Of a DNA stretch of 64,000 bases, positions 25,955-34,677 are shown piece by piece. The first letter of the stretch is position 1; each line of letters begins with the position of its first letter. Origin of the DNA: Loigolactobacillus bifermentans DSM 20003. Lineage in GTDB: Bacteria > Bacillota > Bacilli > Lactobacillales > Lactobacillaceae. Below the pieces are notes generated by a model. The model did no database searches and was not told where the DNA came from. It saw only the letters and a program-made list of their open reading frames with translations. The position numbers were made by a program, and so were the translations under genes. Location of the stretch: NCBI RefSeq assembly GCF_001434575.1, contig NZ_AZDA01000021.1, positions 1 to 64,000 of the forward strand, given 5' to 3'.

Positions 25955-26761
25955 ATGATGACGGAAAGTTGGATTGATTTAAAGGACAAGGTATTTATCG
26001 TAACAGGAGGTTCATCAGGTATTGGTGCCGCAATTGTTAAAAGCTTATTAGACCAAGATGCATTTGTTTATGATGCTGATTTACAACCTAGTCAAGAAAC
26101 GGCTGAAAAGTTAACTTTTGTGGAAACGAATGTGACATCAAAAACAGCAATTGATACGTTGGTTGCTAAGGTTTTGGAAGAACATGCTGCGATTGACGGT
26201 TTGGTCAATAACGCTGGTATCAATTTACCCCGTTTATTAGTCGATGCACAACAGCCTGGGAGCCAGTATGAATTTACTGAAACCAATTTTGACAAGATGT
26301 TTGCAGTCAATGTTAAAAGTGTTTTCTTAGTCTCCCAAGCAGTTGCCCATCAAATGGCAAAACAAAAGTACGGTGTAATCGTCAATATGTCTTCTGAAGC
26401 TGGTTTAGAAGGTTCACAGGGACAAAGTATTTATTCTGCTACAAAAGGCGCAATTAATGGTTTAACACGCTCATGGGCTAAAGAATTAGGGGAGCATAAT
26501 ATTCGGGTCGTTGGGGTTGCACCAGGCATTATGGAAGCAACCGGCTTACGGACGCCTGCTTATGAAGAAGCACTTGCTTATACCCGTCATAAAACCGTTG
26601 ATCAAATTCGCGCTGGTTACAAGAGTACGACAACCACACCACTTGGGCGTAGCGGCCACTTATCAGAAGTTGCTGATTTAGTAACTTACTTCTTATCGAA
26701 CCGTGCCAGCTACATTACTGGGGTAACGACAAACGTTGCCGGAGGTAAATCCCGCGGTTAA
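25955..26761 (+). CDS. gutF: Sorbitol-6-phosphate 2-dehydrogenase
   Basis: A 268-aa short-chain dehydrogenase that oxidises sorbitol 6-phosphate to fructose 6-phosphate with NAD. The Rossmann motif TGGSSGIG is near residue 19, NNAGI near 88, and the catalytic YSATK (Tyr-x-x-x-Lys) near 165. It heads an operon in the order dehydrogenase, regulator, GutM, EIIC, EIIB, EIIA, the same as the gutFRMCBA operon of Lacticaseibacillus casei. AAGGAG is six bases before ATG 25955; a second ATG follows directly. A long upstream in-frame extension crosses the cre site and is discounted. Confidence 0.93.
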   Translation: MMTESWIDLKDKVFIVTGGSSGIGAAIVKSLLDQDAFVYDADLQPSQETAEKLTFVETNVTSKTAIDTLVAKVLEEHAAIDGLVNNAGINLPRLLVDAQQPGSQYEFTETNFDKMFAVNVKSVFLVSQAVAHQMAKQKYGVIVNMSSEAGLEGSQGQSIYSATKGAINGLTRSWAKELGEHNIRVVGVAPGIMEATGLRTPAYEEALAYTRHKTVDQIRAGYKSTTTTPLGRSGHLSEVADLVTYFLSNRASYITGVTTNVAGGKSRG

Positions 26762-26779
26762 CTTATTGGGGATATGAGC

Positions 26780-28627
26780 ATGGATATACAAAATTACAGT
26801 CTATTAAAGTATTTTATTACCAATGATTCACTGACGTTGATGGAATTGACGACCCAGTTTCAAGTTTCTAAACGGACAATGTTGAAATATATCCAAAGCT
26901 TAAACTTAGAATTAAAAGGTATTGCTGAAATCAAAGAAAATCGACAGCGGTATTACTTGAAAGTCATTGATTTCAAGCGTTTGACGAGTTTACAAACTGG
27001 GTTTTTGAAACAGTCATTGGATCTAAATGATCCATTAAAGCGACAAGCTTATGTGATTTTAACCTTGATCAAGGCACAGGATTTTATTGTATTAGATGAT
27101 TTAGCTGATGAATTGATGATTAGTAAAGGGACGTTGAATCGCGATTTAGCAGATTTAAAGCAGCTCTTACACAGTTATCAAGCACAAGTGATTTCAGTAC
27201 CAAGTAAGGGCATTAAATTGCAGGTCAAACATGATTTTAATTACGCGTTATTACTGAAATTTGTCAGCAATTATTATGCCTTTGACGAATTGCTGACAAA
27301 AGCGACACTTAAGCAAACATTACCAGCCGATTTATTGTCGGAGCATACACTTGTGTTAATTGAAAATAATTTAGCGATTTTACAAGTATTAGTTCAGTCA
27401 CAACATCGCTTGGAAGAACCCATTATGTTTTATCAAGAAATTACGGATCGTGTCCAATTTCAAAGTTTAATTCAAGCAGCGGCAACTCGATTAGGAGTTC
27501 AGTTAACGGAAACCGAGATTCAATTTTTATGTTATCCGTTTAATTTAAAAATCAATCGGGCGACAAAGGAACGCTTAACGGAAAATCGTCTGGTTTGGTT
27601 GAAACAGTTATTTGATAATGTGGAGATCAAAGTTAAAAGTGAAATTGATAGTCGTTTAGAATTTGATCATGTTTTTGAGCAAATTAAATATCATTTACTG
27701 TTCATGCTAAATCGGGTGATTTTCCATGTCCAAACTGACAACTTATTAAGTAATGAGGCAGTTGGAAAATACCCAATTGCACTTGAGTTGGCAACTGCAA
27801 CGGCACAGGGATTGGGCAAACAGGTCCAGGTTGAGATCCCTGAAGCCGAGGTGAATTACCTGGTGATTTATTTTGAAATGGAAATTGAGGAACAAAACTC
27901 ACAACGACTACAGCAAAAAGCGGCAATTGTTGGCCAGGTCAGTCGCAGTATTAAACGGTTTATCATTCGACAGTTAAACGATCTGTTTCAAGATTCGATT
28001 GAAGTTGTGAGTTTTGCAACGGAGCGTGAACTCATTCAATCGAATGAACGTTACTTGATTATTTTCTCAAATCGTCCGATTCAAGTTTGGAATCAAACCA
28101 CACCAGTTGTGCGGATCAACAGTGTTTTCCGAACGGATGAAATGCTTTGTAAAATTCAGGTGGCACAAGTAGAAGAGGCCATTGCCCATAATTGGTGTGA
28201 TTTTCAAGTCACAACATTGGATACAGCTTTGGGTTATTATGCCGGAACTGAACGGTTGATCGAAACGGAAATTGACCAGGGACGATTGAATCAGAATTTT
28301 TTGAAGGCTTGGCAACGTCGCGAAAAGGAAACGAATAACGTTTTTGAAAATGGGATTGCGATTCCGCATGTGATTGATGATTCACCTGCTGCGACTAGCA
28401 TTTTATTGAGAATTGGTATCTTTAAACAGCCGGTTAAGTATCAAAATCGGCCAGTACGGTTTATTTTCTTGATTGGGATTCCACAAAAATTAGATCAGAA
28501 TTTAAACCGGACTTTATCGCAATTATATGACTTGATCTTTATGATTTCGCGGCAACCGAGTTTGGCCGCAAATCTGTTGGATTATGACGACACGCAACCA
28601 TTGACGCAAATAACGGAGGGGATTTAA
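26780..28627 (+). CDS. gutR: PRD-containing transcriptional regulator of the sorbitol operon
   Basis: A 615-aa DeoR/BglG-like activator. An N-terminal helix-turn-helix (LMELTTQFQVSKRTMLKYI, about residues 20-40) comes first and a second Mga-like DNA-binding domain follows at about 85-150. Two PTS regulation domains lie at about 190-410, an EIIB-like domain at about 415-500, and a C-terminal EIIA-like domain with GIAIPHV (candidate phospho-histidine) near 530. Phosphorylation by HPr and the sorbitol EII proteins would switch activity. ATG 26780 is used because GGGG is eight bases upstream; another ATG six bases earlier is too close. Confidence 0.9.
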   Translation: MDIQNYSLLKYFITNDSLTLMELTTQFQVSKRTMLKYIQSLNLELKGIAEIKENRQRYYLKVIDFKRLTSLQTGFLKQSLDLNDPLKRQAYVILTLIKAQDFIVLDDLADELMISKGTLNRDLADLKQLLHSYQAQVISVPSKGIKLQVKHDFNYALLLKFVSNYYAFDELLTKATLKQTLPADLLSEHTLVLIENNLAILQVLVQSQHRLEEPIMFYQEITDRVQFQSLIQAAATRLGVQLTETEIQFLCYPFNLKINRATKERLTENRLVWLKQLFDNVEIKVKSEIDSRLEFDHVFEQIKYHLLFMLNRVIFHVQTDNLLSNEAVGKYPIALELATATAQGLGKQVQVEIPEAEVNYLVIYFEMEIEEQNSQRLQQKAAIVGQVSRSIKRFIIRQLNDLFQDSIEVVSFATERELIQSNERYLIIFSNRPIQVWNQTTPVVRINSVFRTDEMLCKIQVAQVEEAIAHNWCDFQVTTLDTALGYYAGTERLIETEIDQGRLNQNFLKAWQRREKETNNVFENGIAIPHVIDDSPAATSILLRIGIFKQPVKYQNRPVRFIFLIGIPQKLDQNLNRTLSQLYDLIFMISRQPSLAANLLDYDDTQPLTQITEGI

Positions 28628-29122
28628 ATGCTAATTATCGGGCTATTTCTAGTTGGCGCCTTCTTATTACAAGGGGCCTTGGGCTTGATTCAAATTAAGA
28701 ACTTTACGAAAAACTATCGTGACTTGCGTCTGATGGGACGCGTGTTGATCGGTAAAAATCCGAAACGCTTTCGTTCTGGCAGTTTGATTTTAATGTCGAT
28801 CGATGAAGCTGGCAAAATTAAAGCTGCACGGATCATGAAAGGGGTGACGATTTTCGTTAAATTTAAAGCGCTACCAGATTTAACAGGCGAGTATTTAGCA
28901 ATCGTTGCTGCTGATCATGATACGTTACAACAATATGATCGGTTAACCCAACAGTGTATTTTAAACGCTTATCGCAATTATGTTGATTTTAAAGCAGGTA
29001 AATTAAATGCCAGCGATTATGATACCAGCACGAACGTTTTCACGATGCCGCTATTTGAGAAAATCAGATCAATTGGTTTAACAACGATGGCTTCGCTCAA
29101 ACAAAGACGCAATGATATTTAA
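28628..29122 (+). CDS. gutM: Glucitol operon activator protein GutM
   Basis: A 164-aa protein with an N-terminal membrane helix (LIIGLFLVGAFLLQGALGLIQ). The conserved segment GRVLIGKNPKRFRSGSLILMSID is typical of GutM/SrlM. GutM is needed for full induction of sorbitol operons, probably as a membrane-anchored partner of GutR. The ATG overlaps the gutR stop (TAAATG) and follows GGAGGGG inside the end of gutR, so the genes are coupled. Confidence 0.93.
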   Translation: MLIIGLFLVGAFLLQGALGLIQIKNFTKNYRDLRLMGRVLIGKNPKRFRSGSLILMSIDEAGKIKAARIMKGVTIFVKFKALPDLTGEYLAIVAADHDTLQQYDRLTQQCILNAYRNYVDFKAGKLNASDYDTSTNVFTMPLFEKIRSIGLTTMASLKQRRNDI

Positions 29123-29145
29123 AAATAAAAATTGGAGATGATGAT

Positions 29146-29709
29146 ATGAAGTATATTACTGATTTTGCCTCAGGATTCATGGGGTTGTTCCAAACGGGTG
29201 GTAAAACACTGATTAGTTGGATGACCTCGATTGTACCAGTTGTCTTGCTATTATTAGTTTTAATGAATACGATTATTGCCTTTTTAGGTGAAGAACGAAT
29301 GAACAAGTTAGCGCGTGCTTCTTCTAAAAACGTGGTGACACGTTATCTGATCTTGCCATTCTTGTCTGCATTTATGTTAGGGAACCCAATGGCTTTCACC
29401 ATGGCACGCTTTTTACCTGAGTATTACAAACCAAGTTACTACGCTTCTCAAGCACAGTTTTGTCATACCAGTAACGGGGTGTTCCCACATATTAACCCCG
29501 GTGAATTATTCATTTGGATGGGGATCGCACAAGGGGTTCAGAAGTTAGGCTTAAACACCATGGATTTAGCGATTCGCTACCTATTAGTCGGGATGTTGAT
29601 GAACTTTATCGGGGGTTGGGTAACTGATTTCACCACAGCCTATGTTTGCCGGACAAGTGGTGTTACTTTGTCCAAAGAAGTTAAATTAACTGCTGGTACA
29701 GCCGAATAG
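29146..29709 (+). CDS. gutC: PTS sorbitol-specific EIIC component
   Basis: A 187-aa membrane protein with about four hydrophobic segments, equivalent to SrlA of enteric bacteria. SWMTSIVPVVLLLLVLMNT near the N-terminus and GNPMAFTMARFLPEYYKPSYYASQAQFC are characteristic. With the C-terminal membrane domain of EIIB (GutB) it makes up the sorbitol channel. A GGAGATGATG ribosome site precedes the ATG. It follows gutM by 23 bases and precedes gutB by 12. Confidence 0.93.
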   Translation: MKYITDFASGFMGLFQTGGKTLISWMTSIVPVVLLLLVLMNTIIAFLGEERMNKLARASSKNVVTRYLILPFLSAFMLGNPMAFTMARFLPEYYKPSYYASQAQFCHTSNGVFPHINPGELFIWMGIAQGVQKLGLNTMDLAIRYLLVGMLMNFIGGWVTDFTTAYVCRTSGVTLSKEVKLTAGTAE

Positions 29710-29721
29710 GGGGAAAACAAC

Positions 29722-30729
29722 ATGACGACTTGGAATAGCATTAAAATTGTAAAAGGTTCAGGCGGCTGGGGTGGCCCCATTATTGTGACGCCAACAGAAG
29801 AAAAACATAAATTCATTTACGTCACTGGTGGGAACCGTCCGAAAATTGTCGATAAGATTGAACAATTAACTGGTATGAAAGCGATTGATGGGTTTAAAAC
29901 GTCAATTCCAGATAACGAAGTGGCGCTAGCAATTGTTGATTGTGGTGGGACATTACGTTGTGGTATCTACCCTAAGAAAGGGATTCTAACAGCAAATGTT
30001 TTACCAACTGGCAAGAGTGGTCCTTTAGCAAAATACATTACGCCAGAACTTTATGTTTCAGCAGTTGATGTGAACCAAATTTCTGCAGTTGATGAAGCAA
30101 CTGCTGCTGAAAATGTCGCACCAACTGCAGTCAGTGATGATCAAGAAGACAGTAAGTACGATAACCAAAAGACGATTACGCAACAAATGGAACATCAAGG
30201 GATTATTGCAAAAATTGGGATTGGGGCAGGGAAAGTCGTTGCCACCTTTAACCAAGCTGCAAAAGAATCCGTTCAAACGGTCCTCAATACGATTATTCCA
30301 TTTATGGCATTTGTTGCCTTACTTATTGGGATTATTCAAGGTTCTGGGATTGGGAAAGTTTTTGCAAAGATCATGACACCATTGGCTGGTAATGTTTGGG
30401 GCTTAATGATCATGGGCTTTATCTGTTCATTACCATTCTTATCACCACTATTAGGCCCTGGGGCCGTTATTGGTCAGATCATCGGGACTTTGATCGGGGT
30501 AGAAATTGGCAAGGGTCATATTCCACCTCAGTACGCTTTGCCAGCATTATTTGCCATTAATACACAAAATGCTTGTGACTTTATTCCAGTCGGTTTAGGC
30601 TTAGAAGAAGCAGAATCAAAAACCGTTGAAGTCGGGGTGCCGTCGGTACTTTATTCACGATTTATCAACGGGGTACCGCGGGTATTCGTTGCTTGGCTCG
30701 CCAGCTTCGGATTGTACGCCGGTAAATAA
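29722..30729 (+). CDS. gutB: PTS sorbitol-specific EIIB-IIC2 component
   Basis: A 335-aa protein equivalent to SrlE. The N-terminal EIIB domain (residues 1-120) begins with KGSGGWGGPI and has a single phospho-cysteine candidate in DCGGTLRCG. A linker of about 40 residues leads to four to five membrane helices with MTPLAGNVWGLMIMGFICSLPFLSPLLGPGAVIGQ, the conserved second membrane domain. It transfers phosphate from EIIA to sorbitol during transport. Confidence 0.94.
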   Translation: MTTWNSIKIVKGSGGWGGPIIVTPTEEKHKFIYVTGGNRPKIVDKIEQLTGMKAIDGFKTSIPDNEVALAIVDCGGTLRCGIYPKKGILTANVLPTGKSGPLAKYITPELYVSAVDVNQISAVDEATAAENVAPTAVSDDQEDSKYDNQKTITQQMEHQGIIAKIGIGAGKVVATFNQAAKESVQTVLNTIIPFMAFVALLIGIIQGSGIGKVFAKIMTPLAGNVWGLMIMGFICSLPFLSPLLGPGAVIGQIIGTLIGVEIGKGHIPPQYALPALFAINTQNACDFIPVGLGLEEAESKTVEVGVPSVLYSRFINGVPRVFVAWLASFGLYAGK

Positions 30730-30760
30730 ATAGAATTAGAATTGTGTGGGGATGATTGAG

Positions 30761-31141
30761 ATGATTGAAAATATCGAAAAGACAGTTTTTGAAACGCAAG
30801 TTGTAGAAGTCGGCCAAGATGCCCGTGACTTTAAAGAAATTAAAATGGCTATTTTATTTGGGAATGAAGCGCCAGACGCATTACGTCCCTCTTGCTATTT
30901 AATTCATGTGACACCAGTGGCAACTGACATCAAACCTGGGATGACGCTTGTGATTGATAACCAAACTTATCCAATTACGGCTGTTGGAAATGAGGTCCAA
31001 ACAAACTTGTCGAATTTAGGCCACATTGCCATTAGTTTTACGGGGGCAACAAAAGCTGAATTACCAGGAACACTATATGTTGCAGATCGTGATTATCCTG
31101 TGATCGATGTTGATTCTAACATCAAGATTGTGGCAGGGTAG
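30761..31141 (+). CDS. gutA: PTS sorbitol-specific EIIA component
   Basis: A 126-aa cytoplasmic EIIA of the glucitol family, equivalent to SrlB. Typical segments are ILFGNEAPDALRP, MTLVIDNQTYPITAVG, NLSNLGHIAISF and ELPGTLYV. ATG 30761 is preferred to GTG 30746 and ATG 30752 because GGGG is nine bases upstream. It takes phosphate from HPr and gives it to GutB. It is the last PTS gene of the operon; a HAD phosphatase gene follows after only four bases. Confidence 0.93.
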   Translation: MIENIEKTVFETQVVEVGQDARDFKEIKMAILFGNEAPDALRPSCYLIHVTPVATDIKPGMTLVIDNQTYPITAVGNEVQTNLSNLGHIAISFTGATKAELPGTLYVADRDYPVIDVDSNIKIVAG

Positions 31142-31145
31142 TGCG

Positions 31146-31811
31146 ATGCTACCAGTAAAAGCCGTTATTTTCGACATGGATGGTGTGATCGTTGATTCAG
31201 AGCCACCGATTATTGAGGCCAAGCAGCAAGTGTTGGCAGCCTTTGGCGTGCATCAACCTGAAAGTTATCACTTTAAGTTCATGGGAATGAGTTTTCAAGC
31301 GATTTGGGACAATATGCGCACTGAGCTTAACTTACCAGTTTCGACCGAAGAATTGTTAAAGCGTTATTTTAAAGCGTACCAGCAGTTGATCGACGCCAAT
31401 GGCCAACAGCCAATTCCTGGCAGCTTAGCGTTGATCAATGGGCTGGCGGCACAAGGTTATCGTTTGGCACTTGCGTCGTCATCACCATTGGCTGACATTC
31501 AGCGCACGTTGACCGCTTTCGGGGTATTGGATCGGTTTGAAGTGGTTTTATCCGGTTATGAACTGGCACATCCCAAACCAGCGCCAGATATTTTTAACAT
31601 GGCCCGGGCCAAACTGGGCTTGCAACCCAACCAGTGTGTGGTGGTGGAAGATTCTGATAATGGTATTCGGGCCGCACAAGCGGCAGGCATCCAAGCCATC
31701 GCCTTTGATGATCCACGCTATCACCCGCAACGAACGGCACCTGGCGTGATCGGCGTCACGTCCTTTAAGCAAGTGGTGCCAACTGCAACTGGTATCTCAA
31801 TAACGGATTAA
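31146..31811 (+). CDS. HAD-superfamily phosphatase, beta-phosphoglucomutase/YniC-like
   Basis: A 221-aa haloacid dehalogenase-type hydrolase. FDMDGVIVDSEPP is motif I with the nucleophile and acid-base aspartates, ASSSP is motif II, and HPKPAPDIF with VVEDSDNGIRAA are motifs III and IV. A helical cap lies between motifs I and II. By sequence it may be a hexitol or 2-deoxyglucose phosphate phosphatase, or a phosphoglucomutase. Placed four bases behind gutA, it could remove excess sorbitol 6-phosphate or related sugar phosphates. The ATG at 31146 has only a weak GCAGGG site and probably relies on coupling. Confidence 0.85.
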   Translation: MLPVKAVIFDMDGVIVDSEPPIIEAKQQVLAAFGVHQPESYHFKFMGMSFQAIWDNMRTELNLPVSTEELLKRYFKAYQQLIDANGQQPIPGSLALINGLAAQGYRLALASSSPLADIQRTLTAFGVLDRFEVVLSGYELAHPKPAPDIFNMARAKLGLQPNQCVVVEDSDNGIRAAQAAGIQAIAFDDPRYHPQRTAPGVIGVTSFKQVVPTATGISITD

Positions 31812-31814
31812 TGC

Positions 31815-31853
31815 AAAAGCGCAACTTTGCTGACGTGGCAAGGTTGCGCTTTT
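31815..31853. terminator. Bidirectional terminator after the sorbitol operon
   Basis: A 16-bp stem (AAAAGCGCAACTTTGC / GCAAGGTTGCGCTTTT, one GU pair) with a 7-base loop lies between converging genes. Confidence 0.88.
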
Positions 31854-31856
31854 CGC

Positions 31857-33065
31857 TTACAGTTGTGCCAGCCGACGACGTAGCACCGGATCACTGGCGT
31901 ATAAATATAATCCTTGACGACCGCGGGTGATCAAAACATTAATGGAGTTTAAAATGATTTGGCGTTGCATTTCGGCCATCACGGCTGGATCAGTCACGTC
32001 GCGACGCTGTTTAAAGGCTTCCTGATCTTCATAACGTTCAGGCCGAATGGCGAGGCAATCATGTTGGGCGTCATACCCCACTGAGGGGCCTAAAATCACG
32101 CCGACATAGTTGAGGTCAAAGCCTTGCACGGTATAAATCGAGCCCACTTCATCAATGGTTTTAGGTCGTTCGGCCCACGCTACATTGGGGTCCATATTTT
32201 TGTCCCAAGGTTGTTTGAAATTTTCGGTTTCAACGTAATATGTTTTGCCGTCTAGTGTGTAAGGAAAATCAGCGGTTGCCACTAGCCGCGATAGCCCATA
32301 ACGTTGATTTTGTTGGCGAAGGTGGGCATAAAGTTGATTCGCATCGGTATAAATGCGCAAGTCAAATGTGGAATCAGGCTGTGGTTGCGGCAACAATTGG
32401 CCAGCAGTCCCGAAAGCGGTGAGCCAGTGTTGGATGGCGGGGCCTGCTTGCACCCGAAATTGTTGGGTGAGCCGTGTTGTTTCAGTGGGGTAAGGGGCTA
32501 ACACTTGTGTGAGTAACTGTTGCGGCCAGTAGCTTTTAAACTTCAACATTTGCGTGGCATCAAACACTAAAATGATAATGTGACTTTCTTTTAAGATCTC
32601 AGTGAGTTGGTTGGTCTGATCAAAGCGATTGTACCGGTCAGACTGGGTTAACAGTAAATGGGCTTCATCCACTAAGACCACGTCAGCGCGTTGCTGCAGC
32701 TTGGCATAGCGGTTGATAAACGGGGTGGGCTTTTCAACATCTTTTTTGCGCAATCCAGCACGCTGTCCCGCAATTTGTTTGTAGGTTTTGACCATTTCAG
32801 GGTGGTTGATCAATAGATGGTTATCACCTTGGTAAAAGGGGCTATCAGGCTGCTGACGGGCTTGTTGCAGGACTGCCAGTAAATGACTGAGAACCACACT
32901 TTTACCGGTGCCAGCAGCGCCGTGGATCACAAAAACGGCAGTTTGGGGTTGGCGCCAATGCTGTTGGCAAAAAGTCAATATGTGTTGCACTAAGGCGGTT
33001 TGTGCCGTTGAAAGGGCTTGATCAGGGGCTAATTTCGCAGTGGCTTGATTGTGAGCACGTACCAT
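31857..33065 (-). CDS. DUF2075 P-loop ATPase / helicase-like protein
   Basis: A 402-aa protein with Walker A HGAAGTGKS (about residues 49-57) and Walker B VVLVDEAHLLL near 131. The C-terminal segments YTVQGFDLNYVGVILGP and NVLITRGRQGLYLYA match DUF2075 (Schlafen group 3-like ATPases related to superfamily 1 helicases). Members are annotated as putative DNA/RNA helicases without a known substrate; some family members carry a nuclease domain, but this one has none. A short AGAAG site precedes the ATG. A terminator separates it from the SOS-type gene upstream. Confidence 0.85.
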   Translation of the reverse strand: MVRAHNQATAKLAPDQALSTAQTALVQHILTFCQQHWRQPQTAVFVIHGAAGTGKSVVLSHLLAVLQQARQQPDSPFYQGDNHLLINHPEMVKTYKQIAGQRAGLRKKDVEKPTPFINRYAKLQQRADVVLVDEAHLLLTQSDRYNRFDQTNQLTEILKESHIIILVFDATQMLKFKSYWPQQLLTQVLAPYPTETTRLTQQFRVQAGPAIQHWLTAFGTAGQLLPQPQPDSTFDLRIYTDANQLYAHLRQQNQRYGLSRLVATADFPYTLDGKTYYVETENFKQPWDKNMDPNVAWAERPKTIDEVGSIYTVQGFDLNYVGVILGPSVGYDAQHDCLAIRPERYEDQEAFKQRRDVTDPAVMAEMQRQIILNSINVLITRGRQGLYLYASDPVLRRRLAQL

Positions 33066-33086
33066 TTTAAAACTTCTTTCGTTCTA

Positions 33087-33120
33087 AAAAGCGCCATGAC
33101 AATCAGCTGTCATGACGTTT
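33087..33120. terminator. Hairpin terminator between two minus-strand genes
   Basis: CATGACA (33095-33101) pairs with TGTCATG (33108-33114), extended by further pairs, with T-rich flanks on both strands. It would end the transcript of the 33128-33379 gene. Confidence 0.6.
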
Positions 33121-33127
33121 TGTTTTT

Positions 33128-33379
33128 TTATGGAATAAAGTGATTCAAGGCTTTTTGTAAGTCGTGGATCTCAAGTAAATTGATTTTAGGGAAAATTTTG
33201 AAAATAAAGGAAGCAAACGCATCATGGTGATATTTATAATTCATTTTGCCCATCGTGTAGGCGGCTTGATCAGTTGGCTGTTTCCGCACTTCTAGATCAA
33301 AATCGGCCTCAGGATGCACAACAATATAAGTATCTGCAGTAAGATAGATTGAATTTTCGGCGACACGCGGCTTTATCAT
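33128..33379 (-). CDS. Small hypothetical protein under a LexA-box promoter, 83 aa
   Basis: Unrecognised soluble protein starting MIKPRVAENSIYLTADTY. It seems to combine an N-terminal beta part with a helical C-terminus (ASFIFKIFPKINLLEIHDLQKALNHF). ATG 33379 has AAAGGAAG ten bases upstream; in-frame ATG codons 14-15 codons earlier lie inside the promoter. The promoter carries a LexA-type box between -35 and -10, so induction by DNA damage is expected. It is followed by a terminator. Function unknown; candidates are a cell-division inhibitor or a DNA-repair accessory protein, but no motif supports either. Confidence 0.65.
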   Translation of the reverse strand: MIKPRVAENSIYLTADTYIVVHPEADFDLEVRKQPTDQAAYTMGKMNYKYHHDAFASFIFKIFPKINLLEIHDLQKALNHFIP

Positions 33380-33416
33380 GGCAATCAAACTTCCTTTGTT
33401 TAGAATTGGTAATCTC

Positions 33417-33446
33417 ATCATACAAACATACGTTCTCGTTTGTCAA
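33417..33446 (-). promoter_or_regulatory. Promoter with embedded LexA (DinR) box
   Basis: Read on the minus strand: TTGACA (33446-33441), 18 bases, TATGAT (33422-33417). The plus-strand sequence CAAACATACGTTCT (33423-33436), inside the spacer, fits CGAACRNRYGTTYC at 12 of 14 positions. LexA bound here would block RNA polymerase. Confidence 0.75.
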
Positions 33447-33717
33447 GGGGCGATTTTTTGAAAAAGCGTTGAAAACAACGTAAATCAACGAATAGCCTCT
33501 TTAAAAAATATTTTTTGATTCAATTGCCGCGTTCAGTGGTTCGAACTGTCGACCTGTCCTATTCTACGTGCAAAGCGATAAGGCGTCAAAGGGAATTTAA
33601 AGCCGTTTTCAGCGTGAAGCATACGCCGCCAAGGGCTGAACCGCTTTAAAAATTTTTTATGTCCGGTAATTTCGTTTATAATTAAAAATAATTATACATT
33701 TTGACTAAAGCGTGTTG
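33447..33717. other. Intergenic region without a gene
   Basis: No open frame with a ribosome site was seen. TTTAAAGC near 33597 and GCTTTAAA near 33645 could close a long imperfect stem-loop containing further complementary segments (TTTTCAGC / GCTGAAC), followed by AAAAATTTTTT. It may serve as the terminator of the methionine aminopeptidase transcript, but the orientation is unclear. Confidence 0.35.
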
Positions 33718-34509
33718 CTAAAGGTATGGCGCGTCAAATTCAGGATCTTGTGAGGTCAAAATTTTAGGGCCAGCTTTGGTAATCGCCAAGGTATGCTCAT
33801 ACTGTGCTGAGGCTGAGCCATCAGCGGTGACGTAATATTGCCAATTGTCGGCTTTAAACAGCTTGGTGGTGACTTCCCAAGTGCCTAAGGTGATCATGGG
33901 TTCAATGGTAATGGTCATCCCTTCACGCAGGCGCAACCCTTTGCCGGCTTCGCCATAATGTGGGACTGCCGGTTCTTCGTGAATGGTTGGCTGAATACCG
34001 TGACCAATCAGATTGCGCACGTCACCCAGGCCTTGTTCCACTTCTGTATAGTGTTGAATGGCATGGCCAATATCACCGATCCGGTTGCCGATCACGGCTT
34101 GATCGATCCCTAAGTACAAGGCTTTCTGGGTGACGTCCATTAAATGTTGAATCTCAGGTTTCACTGCGCCAACGGCATAGCTCCAGCAAGAATCACTTTG
34201 ATAGCCATCCAGCGCCACGCACAGATCCACTTTGACAATATCGCCTTTTTTTAAGGCCAAATGCGGGCGGGGAATGCCATGGGCGACTTCGTCATTGACG
34301 CTAACACAAGTCGCGTATTTGTAGCCTGTAAAGCCGATCTGCGAGGCAATGGCGCCGTGACTTTCAATGTAGTGGCGGGCAAAGGTTTCAATTTCCCAGG
34401 TTGAGATCCCTGGCTTGATCAAATCGCGTAAGCCTAAATGGACCCCTGCTAAAATCGCACCCGACCGGCGCATCCCTTCAATTTCACGTGGTGATTTTAA
34501 TGTAATCAT
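33718..34509 (-). CDS. map: Type I methionine aminopeptidase
   Basis: A 263-aa enzyme that removes the initiator methionine from nascent proteins. All five metal ligands are present: Asp95 (KVDLCVALDG), Asp106 (YQSDSCW), His170 (IGHGI), Glu203 (TIEPM) and Glu238 (YEHTLAIT). The catalytic histidine is His77 (VAHGIP). ATG 34509 is chosen because AAGGAG is eight bases upstream; a TTG two codons earlier would be too close. It stands alone, unlike the secY-adk-map clusters of many Firmicutes. An SH3-like N-terminal extension is absent. Confidence 0.95.
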   Translation of the reverse strand: MITLKSPREIEGMRRSGAILAGVHLGLRDLIKPGISTWEIETFARHYIESHGAIASQIGFTGYKYATCVSVNDEVAHGIPRPHLALKKGDIVKVDLCVALDGYQSDSCWSYAVGAVKPEIQHLMDVTQKALYLGIDQAVIGNRIGDIGHAIQHYTEVEQGLGDVRNLIGHGIQPTIHEEPAVPHYGEAGKGLRLREGMTITIEPMITLGTWEVTTKLFKADNWQYYVTADGSASAQYEHTLAITKAGPKILTSQDPEFDAPYL

Positions 34510-34677
34510 TGTCAATACTCCTTCAAAAATCCTTATTCATATCGTTTCTATTCTAATCTTTTTCATTTAAAAAGACAGCCAGAGCGCTTAAATTGATAAG
34601 CATATTAGTCGCCAAGTGAGGCGGTTTTCCGGTAAAATAGAGTTGGAAAAAATAAATTATAGAAAGAGGGTCCCGCT

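Noticed and set aside
33530-33570. GGTTCGAACT motif resembling a tRNA T-loop
   Set aside because: No acceptor, D or anticodon arms can be built around it on either strand, and no CCA end follows.
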